From NCBI GenBank assembly GCA_963803845.1, contig CAWDNZ010000005.1, forward strand, positions 1,984,001 through 2,048,000: a stretch of DNA of 64,000 nucleotides, read 5' to 3'. The notes beneath the pieces are model-generated. The model saw only the letters and a list, made by a program, of their open reading frames with translations, did no database searches and had not been told where the DNA came from. Every line of letters starts with the position of its first letter. Positions within the stretch are counted from its first letter, which is position 1. The stretch comes from JABDIY01 sp963803845 (GTDB lineage: Bacteria; Actinomycetota; Acidimicrobiia; Acidimicrobiales; SZUA-35). The translations under genes and the position numbers were made by a program. This document shows positions 1 through 7,895 of this stretch, piece after piece.

Positions 1-117
1 CAGGAGATCGCCAGCCTTCGCCGTAGAGCCATCGAGGCATCGGCAATGAACAACCAAGAAGTCGAAGATGAAGTCATCCGCGAGGTTCACGAGTTGGTGA
101 TCCAAGCCGTCAAGTAG
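1..117 (+). CDS. C-terminal end of a truncated hypothetical protein
   Basis: An open frame enters from the left edge and stops at TAG 115-117, leaving 38 residues. The segment is helical and charged, with an Arg-rich patch (LRRRAIEAS) followed by an acidic stretch (NQEVEDEVIREVHEL). Helical charged tails of this kind occur at the end of some bacterial cation/proton antiporters, but the fragment is too short to assign. The start and any domain lie outside the window. Confidence 0.5.
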   Translation, partial: QEIASLRRRAIEASAMNNQEVEDEVIREVHELVIQAVK

Positions 118-158
118 CCAAGTGATGCCCTGCGTTTGGCTCTAGCGAAAGCCGTCTA

Positions 159-449
159 TCAACCGTCGTCGGAGTATCGGTCCATGATTCGTTCTTGGGG
201 GGCGGGGGAATCTCGGAGGTGGTCCTCCGGAATTGCGGCGGCGGTCTCAAACGTCTCCCACGCCGTGTGATCACCGGTTCGATCCTCGATTTCGGCACGG
301 ACATCGGGAGTGTGGTCCGACCATTCTTCTACGAAGACGGCGGCCTCCTCCTGGGTGGAGAACCATGCGGAGTGCAAGAGTTCGCCATCTCGTCGGACAG
401 TTACGACGAATGCCGGGGTTTCATTGCGGTCAGCGGGTGTGAGTTCCAT
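159..449 (-). CDS. small conserved-looking hypothetical protein, 96 aa
   Basis: A 96-residue acidic soluble protein with no signal peptide or membrane segment. The ATG at 449 is preceded on the minus strand by a good Shine-Dalgarno (aggag, 8 nt away), which supports translation. The middle has alternating strand-like and helical stretches (AFVVTVRRDGELLHSAWFS, then a Glu-rich helix). I do not recognise the family. It is divergent from the hemerythrin-like gene at 692, and the intervening 242 bp holds two weak DosR-type boxes, so co-regulation is possible. Confidence 0.55.
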   Translation of the reverse strand: MELTPADRNETPAFVVTVRRDGELLHSAWFSTQEEAAVFVEEWSDHTPDVRAEIEDRTGDHTAWETFETAAAIPEDHLRDSPAPQERIMDRYSDDG

Positions 450-551
450 CTAACTTCTCCTCTGCTTCTTCGGGTCAGTTTACTGGCTCCAACAACCGAC
501 GTTTCGCCGGTCCTCACCCTTCATCGAACCCCACGGGCTCGAAAGTCAGAA

Positions 552-565
552 GGGTCAAAGGTCAG
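552..565. promoter_or_regulatory. weak DosR-type box
   Basis: The core gggtcaaaggtcag matches the DosR-type palindrome (GGGACT-WW-AGTCCC) at about 9 of 14 positions. It lies between the divergent genes at 449 and 692. On its own it is weak; it is listed because a second imperfect site follows 60 bp downstream. Confidence 0.3.
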
Positions 566-611
566 TAGCGGTGGTCCACTGTGGGCTATCGTGGGGTCAC
601 GCACAGTGATA

Positions 612-625
612 AGGCCCGATGGCCC
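612..625. promoter_or_regulatory. weak DosR-type box upstream of hemerythrin-like gene
   Basis: The core aggcccgatggccc sits inside the symmetric stretch aaggcccgatggccctt. It ends 67 nt before the GTG at 692, which has its own Shine-Dalgarno. That distance fits the other leadered box-linked genes of the window. The sequence match is modest. Confidence 0.35.
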
Positions 626-691
626 TTGCAGGGGGGCAAACCTTCGGCGAGGCTAGGGCAACTCGATTTCTCGACAACGCGGAGGAACCAC

Positions 692-1138
692 GTGAATACC
701 CAGGTAGCCGCATCACAAATTGCACTGGAAGCTGCCCGCCGTCGCCGGGGCGCCATGAAAGAAGCGATTTCGCGCACCGAGGCGGCCGCATCATCGCCAA
801 CGGCCGATCCCGGCTGGCGAGCCGGCCTACTGGCAGAGCTCCAGAAGCTCCAGCTGGCCTTGAGTGCGCATGTGAACGAGGTGGAGGGAGACGACGGTCT
901 ATTGAACCAACTGCGTACCGACGCGCCGCGCCTCGTCAACAAGATCCAGAATATGCGGGACGAACACCCCCAACTCACGCAGGATCTCGCTCAAGTAATC
1001 GTCGAAACCGAAGGGGCTATGGAGCCGGGAACGTTGCGAACCCGCGTACTCGAGGTTCTCTTGGCGCTTGTTAGGCACCGTCAGCAAGGATCTGATCTGG
1101 TCTACGAGGGCTACAGCGTGGACATCGGCGGTGGGTAA
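692..1138 (+). CDS. hemerythrin-like four-helix protein (tentative), 148 aa
   Basis: An all-helical soluble protein of 148 residues. The GTG start at 692 follows gcggagg at 7 nt; an ATG at 581 in the same frame would add a tail that overlaps the putative regulatory boxes, so I prefer 692. Helical His/Glu-bearing segments (ALSAHVNEVEGDDGLL, RDEHPQL) and the C-terminal VRHRQQGSDLVYEGY resemble hemerythrin-type proteins, but a complete set of iron ligands cannot be confirmed by eye. Possible role: O2/NO or iron handling, which would suit the hypoxia theme. It converges on tdh with only 22 bp between them. Confidence 0.5.
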   Translation: MNTQVAASQIALEAARRRRGAMKEAISRTEAAASSPTADPGWRAGLLAELQKLQLALSAHVNEVEGDDGLLNQLRTDAPRLVNKIQNMRDEHPQLTQDLAQVIVETEGAMEPGTLRTRVLEVLLALVRHRQQGSDLVYEGYSVDIGGG

Positions 1139-1160
1139 CGGCCCTGATTGGGCTCAGAGA

Positions 1161-2183
1161 TCAAAGCTCTAAGAGGATCTTTCCACCTTTACCGGCTTTG
1201 AGTAGCGTCATCGCCTTCTCGTATTCCTCGATTGGAAAGCGATGGGTGATGACCGGCTGAACCGAAAGCCCGGAATTCAAGAGAGAGACCGCTTTGTACC
1301 AGGTCCCGAACATCTCGCGTCCGTAGATTCCTTTGACCGTCAGGCCCTTGAAGATGATGTTGTTGAGGTCCACCATCGCCAACCCGGAAAAGAGGCCCAG
1401 GAGACCCACCTTCGCTCCGTGATTGGAGAGACTGAGGATGTCGCTCAAGGCCTTGGGGCTCCCAGACATCTCAAATGCGACGTCGAAACCTTCCGTCATT
1501 CCCAGCGTTGTCATCACTGTCCGCAGGGAGTGCTCACCGGGCTCAACACCGCGACTGGCCCCCAGTTGTTCGGCCATGCGGAGCCGATCGGGCACCGGAT
1601 CGGTGATGACCACGTGGCGAGCACCAACGTGACGACAGATCGCTGCTGCCATCTGGCCGATGGGCCCGGCCCCGGTGATCAGCACGTCCTCGCCAACAAG
1701 ATCGAAGGACAGCACAGTGTGGACCGCGTTACCCAGCGGGTCGAGGATTGCTGCGAGCTCATCGGGAACCTCGGCAGGAACTGGGTAAGCGTTGGCAGCC
1801 GGGATCGCCACGTACTCGGCGAAGCCACCGTCGCGCTGAATGCCAACGCTGATGGTGTTCCGACAGAGGTGGCCCTTGCCCGCTCGGCAGTTTCGGCAGT
1901 GACCACAAGTCACGTGGCCCTCACCGGCGACCCGAGTTCCAATCTCAATATGCTCTACTTGGTCTCCGATCTCCACCACCGTTCCCACAAACTCGTGTCC
2001 CACCACAACCGGGGTTCTTACGGCGTCCCGGGCCCAGTCATCCCATTCGTAGATGTGCAGATCGGTACCACAGATCGCTGCATGTGAAACCTTGATGAGC
2101 ACCTCGTCGGATTTGGGCACTGGGCGGGCGATATCGGCCAAGTTGAAGCCGTGCCCCGGCCCAGTCTTGACCAGCGCTCTCAT
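1161..2183 (-). CDS. tdh: L-threonine 3-dehydrogenase
   Basis: Zinc-dependent medium-chain dehydrogenase that oxidises L-threonine with NAD+ to 2-amino-3-ketobutyrate in the cytoplasm. At 340 aa it matches the usual length of about 341. Seen in the sequence: the catalytic zinc region CGTDLHIYEWDDW, the GHE motif (VVGHEFVGTVVEIG), the structural zinc cluster CGHCRNCRAGKGHLC and the Rossmann motif GAGPIGQMAAAI. The start overlaps the stop of the upstream kbl gene (ATGA). The kbl product removes the unstable ketobutyrate, so the pair forms the standard threonine-to-glycine pathway. Confidence 0.93.
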   Translation of the reverse strand: MRALVKTGPGHGFNLADIARPVPKSDEVLIKVSHAAICGTDLHIYEWDDWARDAVRTPVVVGHEFVGTVVEIGDQVEHIEIGTRVAGEGHVTCGHCRNCRAGKGHLCRNTISVGIQRDGGFAEYVAIPAANAYPVPAEVPDELAAILDPLGNAVHTVLSFDLVGEDVLITGAGPIGQMAAAICRHVGARHVVITDPVPDRLRMAEQLGASRGVEPGEHSLRTVMTTLGMTEGFDVAFEMSGSPKALSDILSLSNHGAKVGLLGLFSGLAMVDLNNIIFKGLTVKGIYGREMFGTWYKAVSLLNSGLSVQPVITHRFPIEEYEKAMTLLKAGKGGKILLEL

Positions 2184-3385
2184 GCCGCACCCCCCAAAAC
2201 GCCGAGTTCGGTTCCAACCGCAACAAAGGCCACGACGGCCCGATCCACGTCACCAGGGGTATGGGCGGCGCACATCTGCGTCCGAATCCGTGCGGTGCCC
2301 TTGGGGACGACCGGAAAGGAGAACGCTGTGACGTAGACGCCCCGAGCCAGCAAACCGTCCGCCATCTGACTAGCGAGGCGGGCGTCTCCGATCATCACCG
2401 GAATGATGGGATGCCCCTCACCGGACAACGTGAACCCGGCCTTGGCCATCTCCGCACGGAACTGCCGGGCGTTGGAATCCAGCCGCGCTCGAAGCGCATC
2501 GCCCTCTTTGGCAAGCTGCAGACCGGCCCGCCCTCCGCCAACCAAACCCGGAGCGAGGGCGTTTGAAAAAAGGTAGGGCCGAGCACGTTGGCGGAGAAGG
2601 TCAACAACATTCTGACGGGCGGCAATAAAACCGCCCATGCCACCGCCGAGAGCTTTGCCCAGCGTGCCGGAAACGATGTCTACCCGCTCCGCTACCCCAT
2701 GCAGGGCTGGCGTGCCTCTCCCCTGAGGACCCACCAAGCCGGTGGCATGACAATCATCCACCATGACGAGCGAGTCGGTGTCGTCAGCGATGGCGCAGAT
2801 CGATGCGAGGTCGGCCACATAGCCATCCATGGAGAAGACCCCATCAGTGACGATCAAAACGGTTCGGGCGCCATCGGCCCTTGCTTTCTCCACCTGCAGG
2901 CGGAGGTCCACCATGTCCCGGGTGGCGAAGCGATAGCGCCGGGCCTTGCACAGGCGAATGCCATCGATTATCGAAGCGTGATTGAGGGAGTCGGAGACAA
3001 TCGCGTCGGCCTCCGTGAGCAGCGGTTCAAATACACCGCCGTTGGCGTCGAAGCAGGCCGCGAAACTAATGGAATCGTCCGTCCCCAGATACTCCGCTAT
3101 CTCGGCCTCCAGTGCACGGTGCCCGTCTGTTGTGCCACAGATGAAACGAACCGATGCCATCCCGTAGCCATAGCTTTCCATGGCCTCGTCTGCGGCGGCC
3201 CGGATCCTGGGATCATCGGCAAGGCCAAGGTAATTGTTGGCACAGAAATTCAGGACCTCTTGCCCACCGGTGGTAATGGTCCCTCCCTGGGACGAGGTGA
3301 GGGATCGCTCCGACTTCCAGAGTCCTTCGGATCTAATCGCATCCAGTGACTCGTCGATCGCATCATAAAAACCATCTCGACTCAT
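2180..3385 (-). CDS. kbl: glycine C-acetyltransferase (2-amino-3-ketobutyrate CoA ligase)
   Basis: PLP-dependent alpha-oxoamine synthase that cleaves 2-amino-3-ketobutyrate with CoA to glycine and acetyl-CoA. It is 401 aa, normal for the family. Visible motifs are the PLP-lysine region SGTLGKALGGGMGG, the cofactor-contacting VDDCHATGLVG and the N-terminal NFCANNYLGLADD typical of the family. It is the first gene of the kbl-tdh pair, with a 4-nt overlap to tdh. I saw no DosR-type box upstream, so this pair looks like ordinary metabolism embedded in the island. Confidence 0.93.
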   Translation of the reverse strand: MSRDGFYDAIDESLDAIRSEGLWKSERSLTSSQGGTITTGGQEVLNFCANNYLGLADDPRIRAAADEAMESYGYGMASVRFICGTTDGHRALEAEIAEYLGTDDSISFAACFDANGGVFEPLLTEADAIVSDSLNHASIIDGIRLCKARRYRFATRDMVDLRLQVEKARADGARTVLIVTDGVFSMDGYVADLASICAIADDTDSLVMVDDCHATGLVGPQGRGTPALHGVAERVDIVSGTLGKALGGGMGGFIAARQNVVDLLRQRARPYLFSNALAPGLVGGGRAGLQLAKEGDALRARLDSNARQFRAEMAKAGFTLSGEGHPIIPVMIGDARLASQMADGLLARGVYVTAFSFPVVPKGTARIRTQMCAAHTPGDVDRAVVAFVAVGTELGVLGGAA

Positions 3386-3478
3386 GCTTGCACTCCCCGA
3401 ACGTCGTTGTGTGCGACCGTACTCGGCATGCGGAGAGCCGCAACACTAACCCTGGGTTCCGCATGAGGTGAGCGGCCA

Positions 3479-3853
3479 CTAGACGGCGGAGAAACGCAAA
3501 ATCACGTCGATGAGCTGCTCGAGTCTCTCCACATCTTTGTAAACGACGGCGCCGATTCCCATTCGACTCAGTTCATGGGGCGATGGTTGGGGCGGGATCG
3601 AGCAATGAAGAACCAGCCCCGCGCCCACAGATCGAGCCGCCCGAAAAAAGGCATGCCTATAATCATCCGACGGGAGATGATCAAGAACCACGACGTTGGG
3701 ACGACCGCCCCATATCGCGGCACCGTTGTCGTGGTGACTGGCCGTCGCACCAATCACCACGACGTTGTGAGTGGAGTTGAGGCGGTCGGTCATAAGGGCC
3801 CGTGCCACCTCTTGCTCCTCCAACAGGAATACTTTCAGCTGGGAGTCGGTCAT
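3479..3853 (-). CDS. stand-alone response-regulator receiver domain, DosR-like, without DNA-binding domain
   Basis: A 124-residue single receiver domain. The acidic pair (EE in LKVFLLEEQEV), the putative phospho-acceptor Asp (NVVVLDHLP) and the conserved Lys (AVVYKD) are all present. The N-terminus resembles the receiver of the DosR-like protein encoded at 51331 (RVFILDDHEIV), but this protein ends after the receiver, with no helix-turn-helix. The middle is divergent. It could act as a phosphate sink or connector for the dormancy kinases, which is inference. The gene lies 36 bp downstream of the membrane-protein gene 3889-4998 on the same strand... counted in transcription order it follows that gene, so the two may be co-transcribed. 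Confidence 0.75.
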   Translation of the reverse strand: MTDSQLKVFLLEEQEVARALMTDRLNSTHNVVVIGATASHHDNGAAIWGGRPNVVVLDHLPSDDYRHAFFRAARSVGAGLVLHCSIPPQPSPHELSRMGIGAVVYKDVERLEQLIDVILRFSAV

Positions 3854-3888
3854 TCTTCAAACGCCCTTCGACTCAGGCCGTTGCCGGC

Positions 3889-4998
3889 CTACCCCCGACC
3901 CGCCCCTACGCCCACTCGAGGCGGCGCATCATCCTTGATTTGGCGGTCGACAGGCTTGGTGCGATCAGCGGCCCCGGGCTTGCCCTGACGTTCGCTGTTT
4001 CGTGCCGCTGCACGGCCTCCCCACCATGCCAATGCCGCCGCTGCCAGAACCACCCAGGCTCCAACCATCAACGTCCAGATGATCGGAAAGAACGAAACGG
4101 GTTTGATCGTTTCGTAGTTGTCGAGATTGACGTCAAAGGTCTGGGTGAGATCACCAAATCGGCCGAGCGCATCGGGCATGGTGCCAAGCGCTTGCGCGGT
4201 GGCCGGAAAGTTCTCGCTGAGGAAACCATTCAGCTGGGCCTGATCCATTCCCAACTGCTGACCCAATGCTGGCAGCATCTCGGTCTGCATCTGGCTTCCC
4301 ATTGCTTCGACCGTGACCAGCGCCCCCTTGGCTTGTTCCACGAGTTCCGGAGTGTAGATCGGCTGGAGATTGTCATTGAGTTCGTCGGCATCAGCGGCCT
4401 TGGGAATCAAACTCAACACCAGTACAACAACGACCAGTGCCGCACCGAACCCTCCGGCCAATGCCACCGCCAGCCATCCCGGCTTGTAGAGAAGCCCGCC
4501 GATTATTAGCAGGCTGATTCCAGCGAAGAACAAGCCCCAGGGAACCGTTGTGGCCGGCAGCGATTCCGTGGGAATCTCGTCAGCGGATTGGAAAAGATCC
4601 CTCTGTGAGTCCAGAGTGTCCACGAGTCCGTTGAATGTCGGGACGATCTCCGGCAGCGCCGCAACCCCGTTGGCGACGTCAGGGAAATTCGCTTCGGTAA
4701 ACGCCATGAACTCCGCTTCGGTCATGCCGAGTTGCGGAGCGAGAGCCGGCACTATTGCGGTCTCGAATTCCGTACCAACCCCTTCGAGCATCACGAGGTC
4801 AGATTTCGCAGTTGCGATGGCTTCTTCAGATAAGGCCGGTCGGAAATCATCGATCATCTCTTCAAAGTCAGGCCCGACCGTGAAGAGATTGTTGGTGAAC
4901 GTACTGACGAGAAAAACTACTCCCACAGCTGCTACCAACCAGGCGGCGGATCGGCGATACACCGATGCCTTGCCTTTCAGATCCACGAGTGCATTCAT
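3889..4998 (-). CDS. membrane protein with duplicated extracytoplasmic domain, 369 aa
   Basis: Three hydrophobic segments (near residues 16-35, 165-205 and 315-340) flank two homologous extracytoplasmic units of about 110 residues. Both units carry the pattern E-(x)n-AK-x2-LV-x2-E followed by PAL-x2-QLGM and NFP, so this is an internal tandem duplication. The C-terminus is basic and disordered. I chose ATG 4998 because gagagg lies 7 nt upstream; an in-frame ATG at 5013 is possible. A DosR-type box (5073-5086) lies 75 nt upstream of the start. I do not recognise the family. A role in envelope response to low oxygen is only a guess from the box. Confidence 0.7.
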   Translation of the reverse strand: MNALVDLKGKASVYRRSAAWLVAAVGVVFLVSTFTNNLFTVGPDFEEMIDDFRPALSEEAIATAKSDLVMLEGVGTEFETAIVPALAPQLGMTEAEFMAFTEANFPDVANGVAALPEIVPTFNGLVDTLDSQRDLFQSADEIPTESLPATTVPWGLFFAGISLLIIGGLLYKPGWLAVALAGGFGAALVVVVLVLSLIPKAADADELNDNLQPIYTPELVEQAKGALVTVEAMGSQMQTEMLPALGQQLGMDQAQLNGFLSENFPATAQALGTMPDALGRFGDLTQTFDVNLDNYETIKPVSFFPIIWTLMVGAWVVLAAAALAWWGGRAAARNSERQGKPGAADRTKPVDRQIKDDAPPRVGVGAGRG

Positions 4999-5072
4999 TA
5001 CGTACCCTCTCATTCAGCTGCCGAGCATCGGCAGTCTGGATCGAGTGTCTGCCCGCTCCGCACCACTGAACA

Positions 5073-5086
5073 GGGTCGAAGGCCCC
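5073..5086. promoter_or_regulatory. DosR-type box upstream of duplicated membrane protein
   Basis: The core gggtcgaaggcccc matches the DosR-type consensus at about 9-10 of 14 positions. It lies 75 nt upstream of the ATG at 4998 (minus strand), a distance typical of the genes here that keep a Shine-Dalgarno. Confidence 0.5.
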
Positions 5087-5129
5087 ATCGTTAGTGACGT
5101 TATGGTGCCGTGCGTGGCGGAAAACAAAG

Positions 5130-5159
5130 AACTCCCCGGCACTACTGTGCCGGGGAGTT
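5130..5159 (-). terminator. intrinsic terminator
   Basis: A perfect 13-bp stem (aactccccggcac / gtgccggggagtt) with a 4-nt loop. On the minus strand it is followed by a T-rich run (ctttgtttt). It sits 28 bp beyond the stop codon of the membrane-protein gene 5187-5891 and ends that transcript before the next promoter. Confidence 0.85.
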
Positions 5160-5186
5160 GGTGCGTGTGTTAAACCCAAGACTAGG

Positions 5187-5891
5187 TCAGGGCATCCACC
5201 TTCTTTTGCCAACGAGCTGCTGTGGAACGGTGTCGGGGAACTCGATTTCCTTCGATCCCCTCATCGCCCACGCCAGGCCGGCGCCGGTCAGCATGAGTGT
5301 TGCGCCCAAGCCACCAAACAGGCCAGAAAGGGCTAGCCCCATCTGGAGCGTGGAGTGCGTGACGGTGCCGACACCCAGTTCACCGATCAAACCGTGGACT
5401 GTGCCACTCCAGGCTTGTTCCCGAGCGGGCCCTTCAATCGGGTGCATACGGTCAAAGTCGGTCCAGTACTTGCCGTCGACGTTGAACTCATGAGACCCTG
5501 CTTCATAAAGCACACCGTTGTATTCAACATCCTCCGGCAGGACAACCGTCTGGGTGCCGTGCAGCACGTGGTAGCTGACGGTGGCCATCTGGAACATGTA
5601 TTCAGTTCCGGTGTTGACCAGTGGGTCGTTGGGATCGAGGTCACCCTCGACCACCGGGTACTTCCAGTCGTTCCGGAGCGTGGCCAAGATCGCGTCCGCT
5701 CCTTCGGTGGTGCCCCGGTCGGTCAGTTGACCGTCTTCGTTGTAGCTCAGCTGGACGTCCTGGGCCTCACTGAAAGCCTTCAGGGAGTCATACCCATCCT
5801 GAACTCGGGTGTAGGCGACACCGCCAGCCACAGCGAAGGCCAGGCCAATCGCCAGAAGCGCATACCCAAGCATTGCCAGTCGTTTCCTCAT
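5187..5891 (-). CDS. two-helix membrane protein, 234 aa, unknown function
   Basis: The N-terminal hydrophobic helix (residues 8-28) and a C-terminal one (about 183-212) enclose an extracytoplasmic domain of about 150 residues rich in Asp, Thr and Tyr. The start at 5891 is supported by gaagagg 7 nt upstream. The external domain contains GTEYMFQMATVSYHVLHGTQ and no cysteines, so it is not a disulfide protein. Its transcript ends at a strong terminator. I do not recognise the family. It lies directly downstream of an ArsR-type regulator gene on the same strand. Confidence 0.65.
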   Translation of the reverse strand: MRKRLAMLGYALLAIGLAFAVAGGVAYTRVQDGYDSLKAFSEAQDVQLSYNEDGQLTDRGTTEGADAILATLRNDWKYPVVEGDLDPNDPLVNTGTEYMFQMATVSYHVLHGTQTVVLPEDVEYNGVLYEAGSHEFNVDGKYWTDFDRMHPIEGPAREQAWSGTVHGLIGELGVGTVTHSTLQMGLALSGLFGGLGATLMLTGAGLAWAMRGSKEIEFPDTVPQQLVGKRRWMP

Positions 5892-5965
5892 CGAAATTCC
5901 TCTTCCGGTTTTCGTGATCGTGACGATTCCCGATCAACTGGCTTGATCATTTCGCCAATCGACGA

Positions 5966-6388
5966 TCACCGATAGGGACCTTCGTCACCCGACGGTGTGA
6001 CGAGCGGCGCACCCGAAGGATCCCTGGCCAAGTCCCCCAGCGTTTCCATGAAAAGCTTGATGACACTTCGGCGCATGCAGTACCAGACTCGGGGTCCGTC
6101 GTGGCGGGCCGACAACAACTCGGCGTCGCGCAAGAAGCGAAGATGCTCGGAAACTGTGGACTGGGCCAACCCGGACGCAGCCACGATCTCTCCGGTTGTC
6201 CGAGAACACCCGCCCGTGAATTGATTGAGGATGGCTACGCGAGCGGGGCTAGCCAAACCGCGAGCAAGCCTGGCGATTTGATCGGGGGTCAGAGGCGACG
6301 GTGCCGGCAAACCGAATTCGGTACACGGTGGCACGTTTTGGATTCGGTCATTTGCTGGTCTACAGGGCATTCTCGTAGTCGTTGGCAT
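5966..6388 (-). CDS. ArsR-family winged-helix transcriptional regulator
   Basis: A 140-residue protein with an ArsR-type HTH: the scaffold LARGLASPARVAILNQF, then recognition segment SGLAQSTVSEHLRFLRDAEL and wing RHDGPRVWYCMRR. There are four cysteines (two near the N-terminus, one in TGGCSRT, one in WYCMRR), so metal or redox sensing is possible but unproven. The first ATG (6388) lies inside the end of the upstream gene, giving a 29-nt overlap and probable coupling; a second ATG at 6370 would shorten the protein by six residues. Likely target: its own operon. Confidence 0.85.
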   Translation of the reverse strand: MPTTTRMPCRPANDRIQNVPPCTEFGLPAPSPLTPDQIARLARGLASPARVAILNQFTGGCSRTTGEIVAASGLAQSTVSEHLRFLRDAELLSARHDGPRVWYCMRRSVIKLFMETLGDLARDPSGAPLVTPSGDEGPYR

Positions 6389-7373
6389 CGTGGGATTCCT
6401 GATCTAATTCGTTGTCGGTGGTCGGCGGTTCCCACCAATCCAAAACTCGCAACGCCCGAAACGTCGACCACCGACTCGGGCCGCGGGCCTCCATCCTGAA
6501 CCAGTGTCGCCCCGAATAGGGACGGTACATGGGCCATTTCCCATCGCTGCGGCGGGCATTACGAACGACCTCAATCGCATCGGCCAGTCGGGGATCTCGA
6601 TCGGCGCCAGCCGCCCGGAAGTGTTCGAGCCCTCGCATGATGTCGTAGTGCCATTGCGGTGGGAACGGGAAACGGGTGAAGGCGAGATCGATCACGTCGC
6701 CGGTGCGATGGGATTTGTAGAGACGGTGCACCAGTAGGAACTCGCGCCCAGCCGCCATTGCGGGGCCAACTGCGACATGACCACCGGAGTTCTGGTATTC
6801 ATGCAAAGCCTCTAGGACGGTGATGGTCGTGTGCAGCGATCCGTGGGTTGCGCCGCGCCGGATGGCGTCACAGTTCCATCCACCGTCGGCGAGTTGTTGG
6901 ACGAGCAGCCAAGCCACGGTGTCATCCACCCGCTTATCCATTGACCCGAAGGCCGCCGCCAACAGTACCAACATCCCGGTGATGCAGGTCTCCGGCTCAC
7001 GAATCGTCTTGGCCAGATTGATACCCCCGTCGTAGAAACGGGCGGCGTCCCACAGGAGTTCGGTCCCTTTGCGGGCCTGGTGGTTACCTCCCTCGAGACC
7101 GAGGCGATGCAACATGAGCAGGGTGTAGGTGGTGGAGGTCCATTTCGGGCTGTACAACGCGCCGGCCCAAGTACCGCCTGCGTCTTGGAGAGCAAGCAAC
7201 TGGGCACCCCACCCCTCAGTAGCCACGAGCGCCCGATCTTTGGCGATCTGTTCGCAGGGCGCGTGAAAGACCCCTTCACTCACCTGCCAGCGGATGGCGG
7301 GATCAGCATCAATCAACCAGGCACAAAGGGAACGAGTTCTGTCCTGGGCGGAGTTCGTCGTTACCGCTCCCAT
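6360..7373 (-). CDS. alpha/alpha-toroid protein related to terpene cyclases/prenyltransferases
   Basis: A 337-residue soluble protein built of repeated helical units, several with the QW-like pattern of the squalene cyclase/prenyltransferase fold (QQLADGGWNCDAIRRG, ALQDAGGTWAGALYS, RSDGKWPMYRPYSG). The catalytic DxDD motif of class II cyclases is not evident, so enzymatic cyclisation is doubtful. Starts are possible at 7385 and 7373. On the minus strand a ten-codon reading frame with its own Shine-Dalgarno (gagaggag) ends in TAATG exactly at the 7373 ATG, which favours 7373 and translational coupling. The 3' end overlaps the ArsR gene. Confidence 0.65.
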   Translation of the reverse strand: MGAVTTNSAQDRTRSLCAWLIDADPAIRWQVSEGVFHAPCEQIAKDRALVATEGWGAQLLALQDAGGTWAGALYSPKWTSTTYTLLMLHRLGLEGGNHQARKGTELLWDAARFYDGGINLAKTIREPETCITGMLVLLAAAFGSMDKRVDDTVAWLLVQQLADGGWNCDAIRRGATHGSLHTTITVLEALHEYQNSGGHVAVGPAMAAGREFLLVHRLYKSHRTGDVIDLAFTRFPFPPQWHYDIMRGLEHFRAAGADRDPRLADAIEVVRNARRSDGKWPMYRPYSGRHWFRMEARGPSRWSTFRALRVLDWWEPPTTDNELDQESHDANDYENAL

Positions 7374-7485
7374 TAAGGATCCCATGCCCGCGCAAGCTGA
7401 TTCATTTCGAACTCCTCTCGGGTATCGAGCCGGATTTCACCGACCAAGTCGAATTGAGGATCGCTTCCGTAGCCGGTGACGTGTA

Positions 7486-7499
7486 GGGCCGGAGGTCAC
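7486..7499. promoter_or_regulatory. weak DosR-type box
   Basis: The core gggccggaggtcac (about 9 of 14) lies 113 nt from the minus-strand ATG at 7373 and 57 bp from the stronger box at 7543. It could serve the toroid-fold gene or act with the neighbouring box. Confidence 0.3.
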
Positions 7500-7542
7500 A
7501 TGCGGCCGAATCAGGGCCAACGTTCTCGGTCACGTGCCCCTA

Positions 7543-7556
7543 GGGTCCGAAGTCCC
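7543..7556. promoter_or_regulatory. DosR-type box
   Basis: The core gggtccgaagtccc lies within agggtccgaagtccct, a near-perfect inverted repeat. It ends 37 nt before the ATG at 7593, the window's recurrent spacing for starts that lack a Shine-Dalgarno. Confidence 0.75.
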
Positions 7557-7592
7557 TTGCCACGTCAGTGCTCAAACGTCAATACTCATGGC

Positions 7593-7895
7593 ATGAACAA
7601 CACCTCCGAATCGGACGGGGACACTCCGTGGGAGTTCTATCCAGACGACGACCTTCGAGAAGAACCGGGCAATGCCGCCGAGGATGAGGCGATGCACATC
7701 ATTACCCCGGATGCCCTTAACATTCCGATGGTTCCCGAAGACGAAGATGACGACCCCGTGGTTGTCCACTATTTGGACGACGAGGACCCCGAGATCCCCG
7801 ACGTGTCAACTCCTCCGGTGAGCGATGAAATCACCCCAGGCGTGGAGGATCTGCTCGTCCGACAGCATTACATGACCAACCCAGGCGACGATTAA
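7593..7895 (+). CDS. highly acidic 100-aa protein, probably leaderless
   Basis: A 100-residue, strongly acidic, Pro-rich protein with no cysteine and no hydrophobic segment, likely disordered in part. The ATG at 7593 has no Shine-Dalgarno, but the DosR-type box ends 37 nt upstream and an AATACT -10-like hexamer lies at -12 to -7, which suggests a leaderless mRNA. The stop codon overlaps the stop of the convergent gene at 7892 through the shared TTAA. I do not recognise a family; its composition and box suggest a dormancy-induced small acidic protein. Confidence 0.65.
   Translation: MNNTSESDGDTPWEFYPDDDLREEPGNAAEDEAMHIITPDALNIPMVPEDEDDDPVVVHYLDDEDPEIPDVSTPPVSDEITPGVEDLLVRQHYMTNPGDD

Noticed and set aside
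1242..2087. Open frame antisense to tdh
   Set aside because: Lacks any recognisable domain and lies wholly within a confident tdh gene.
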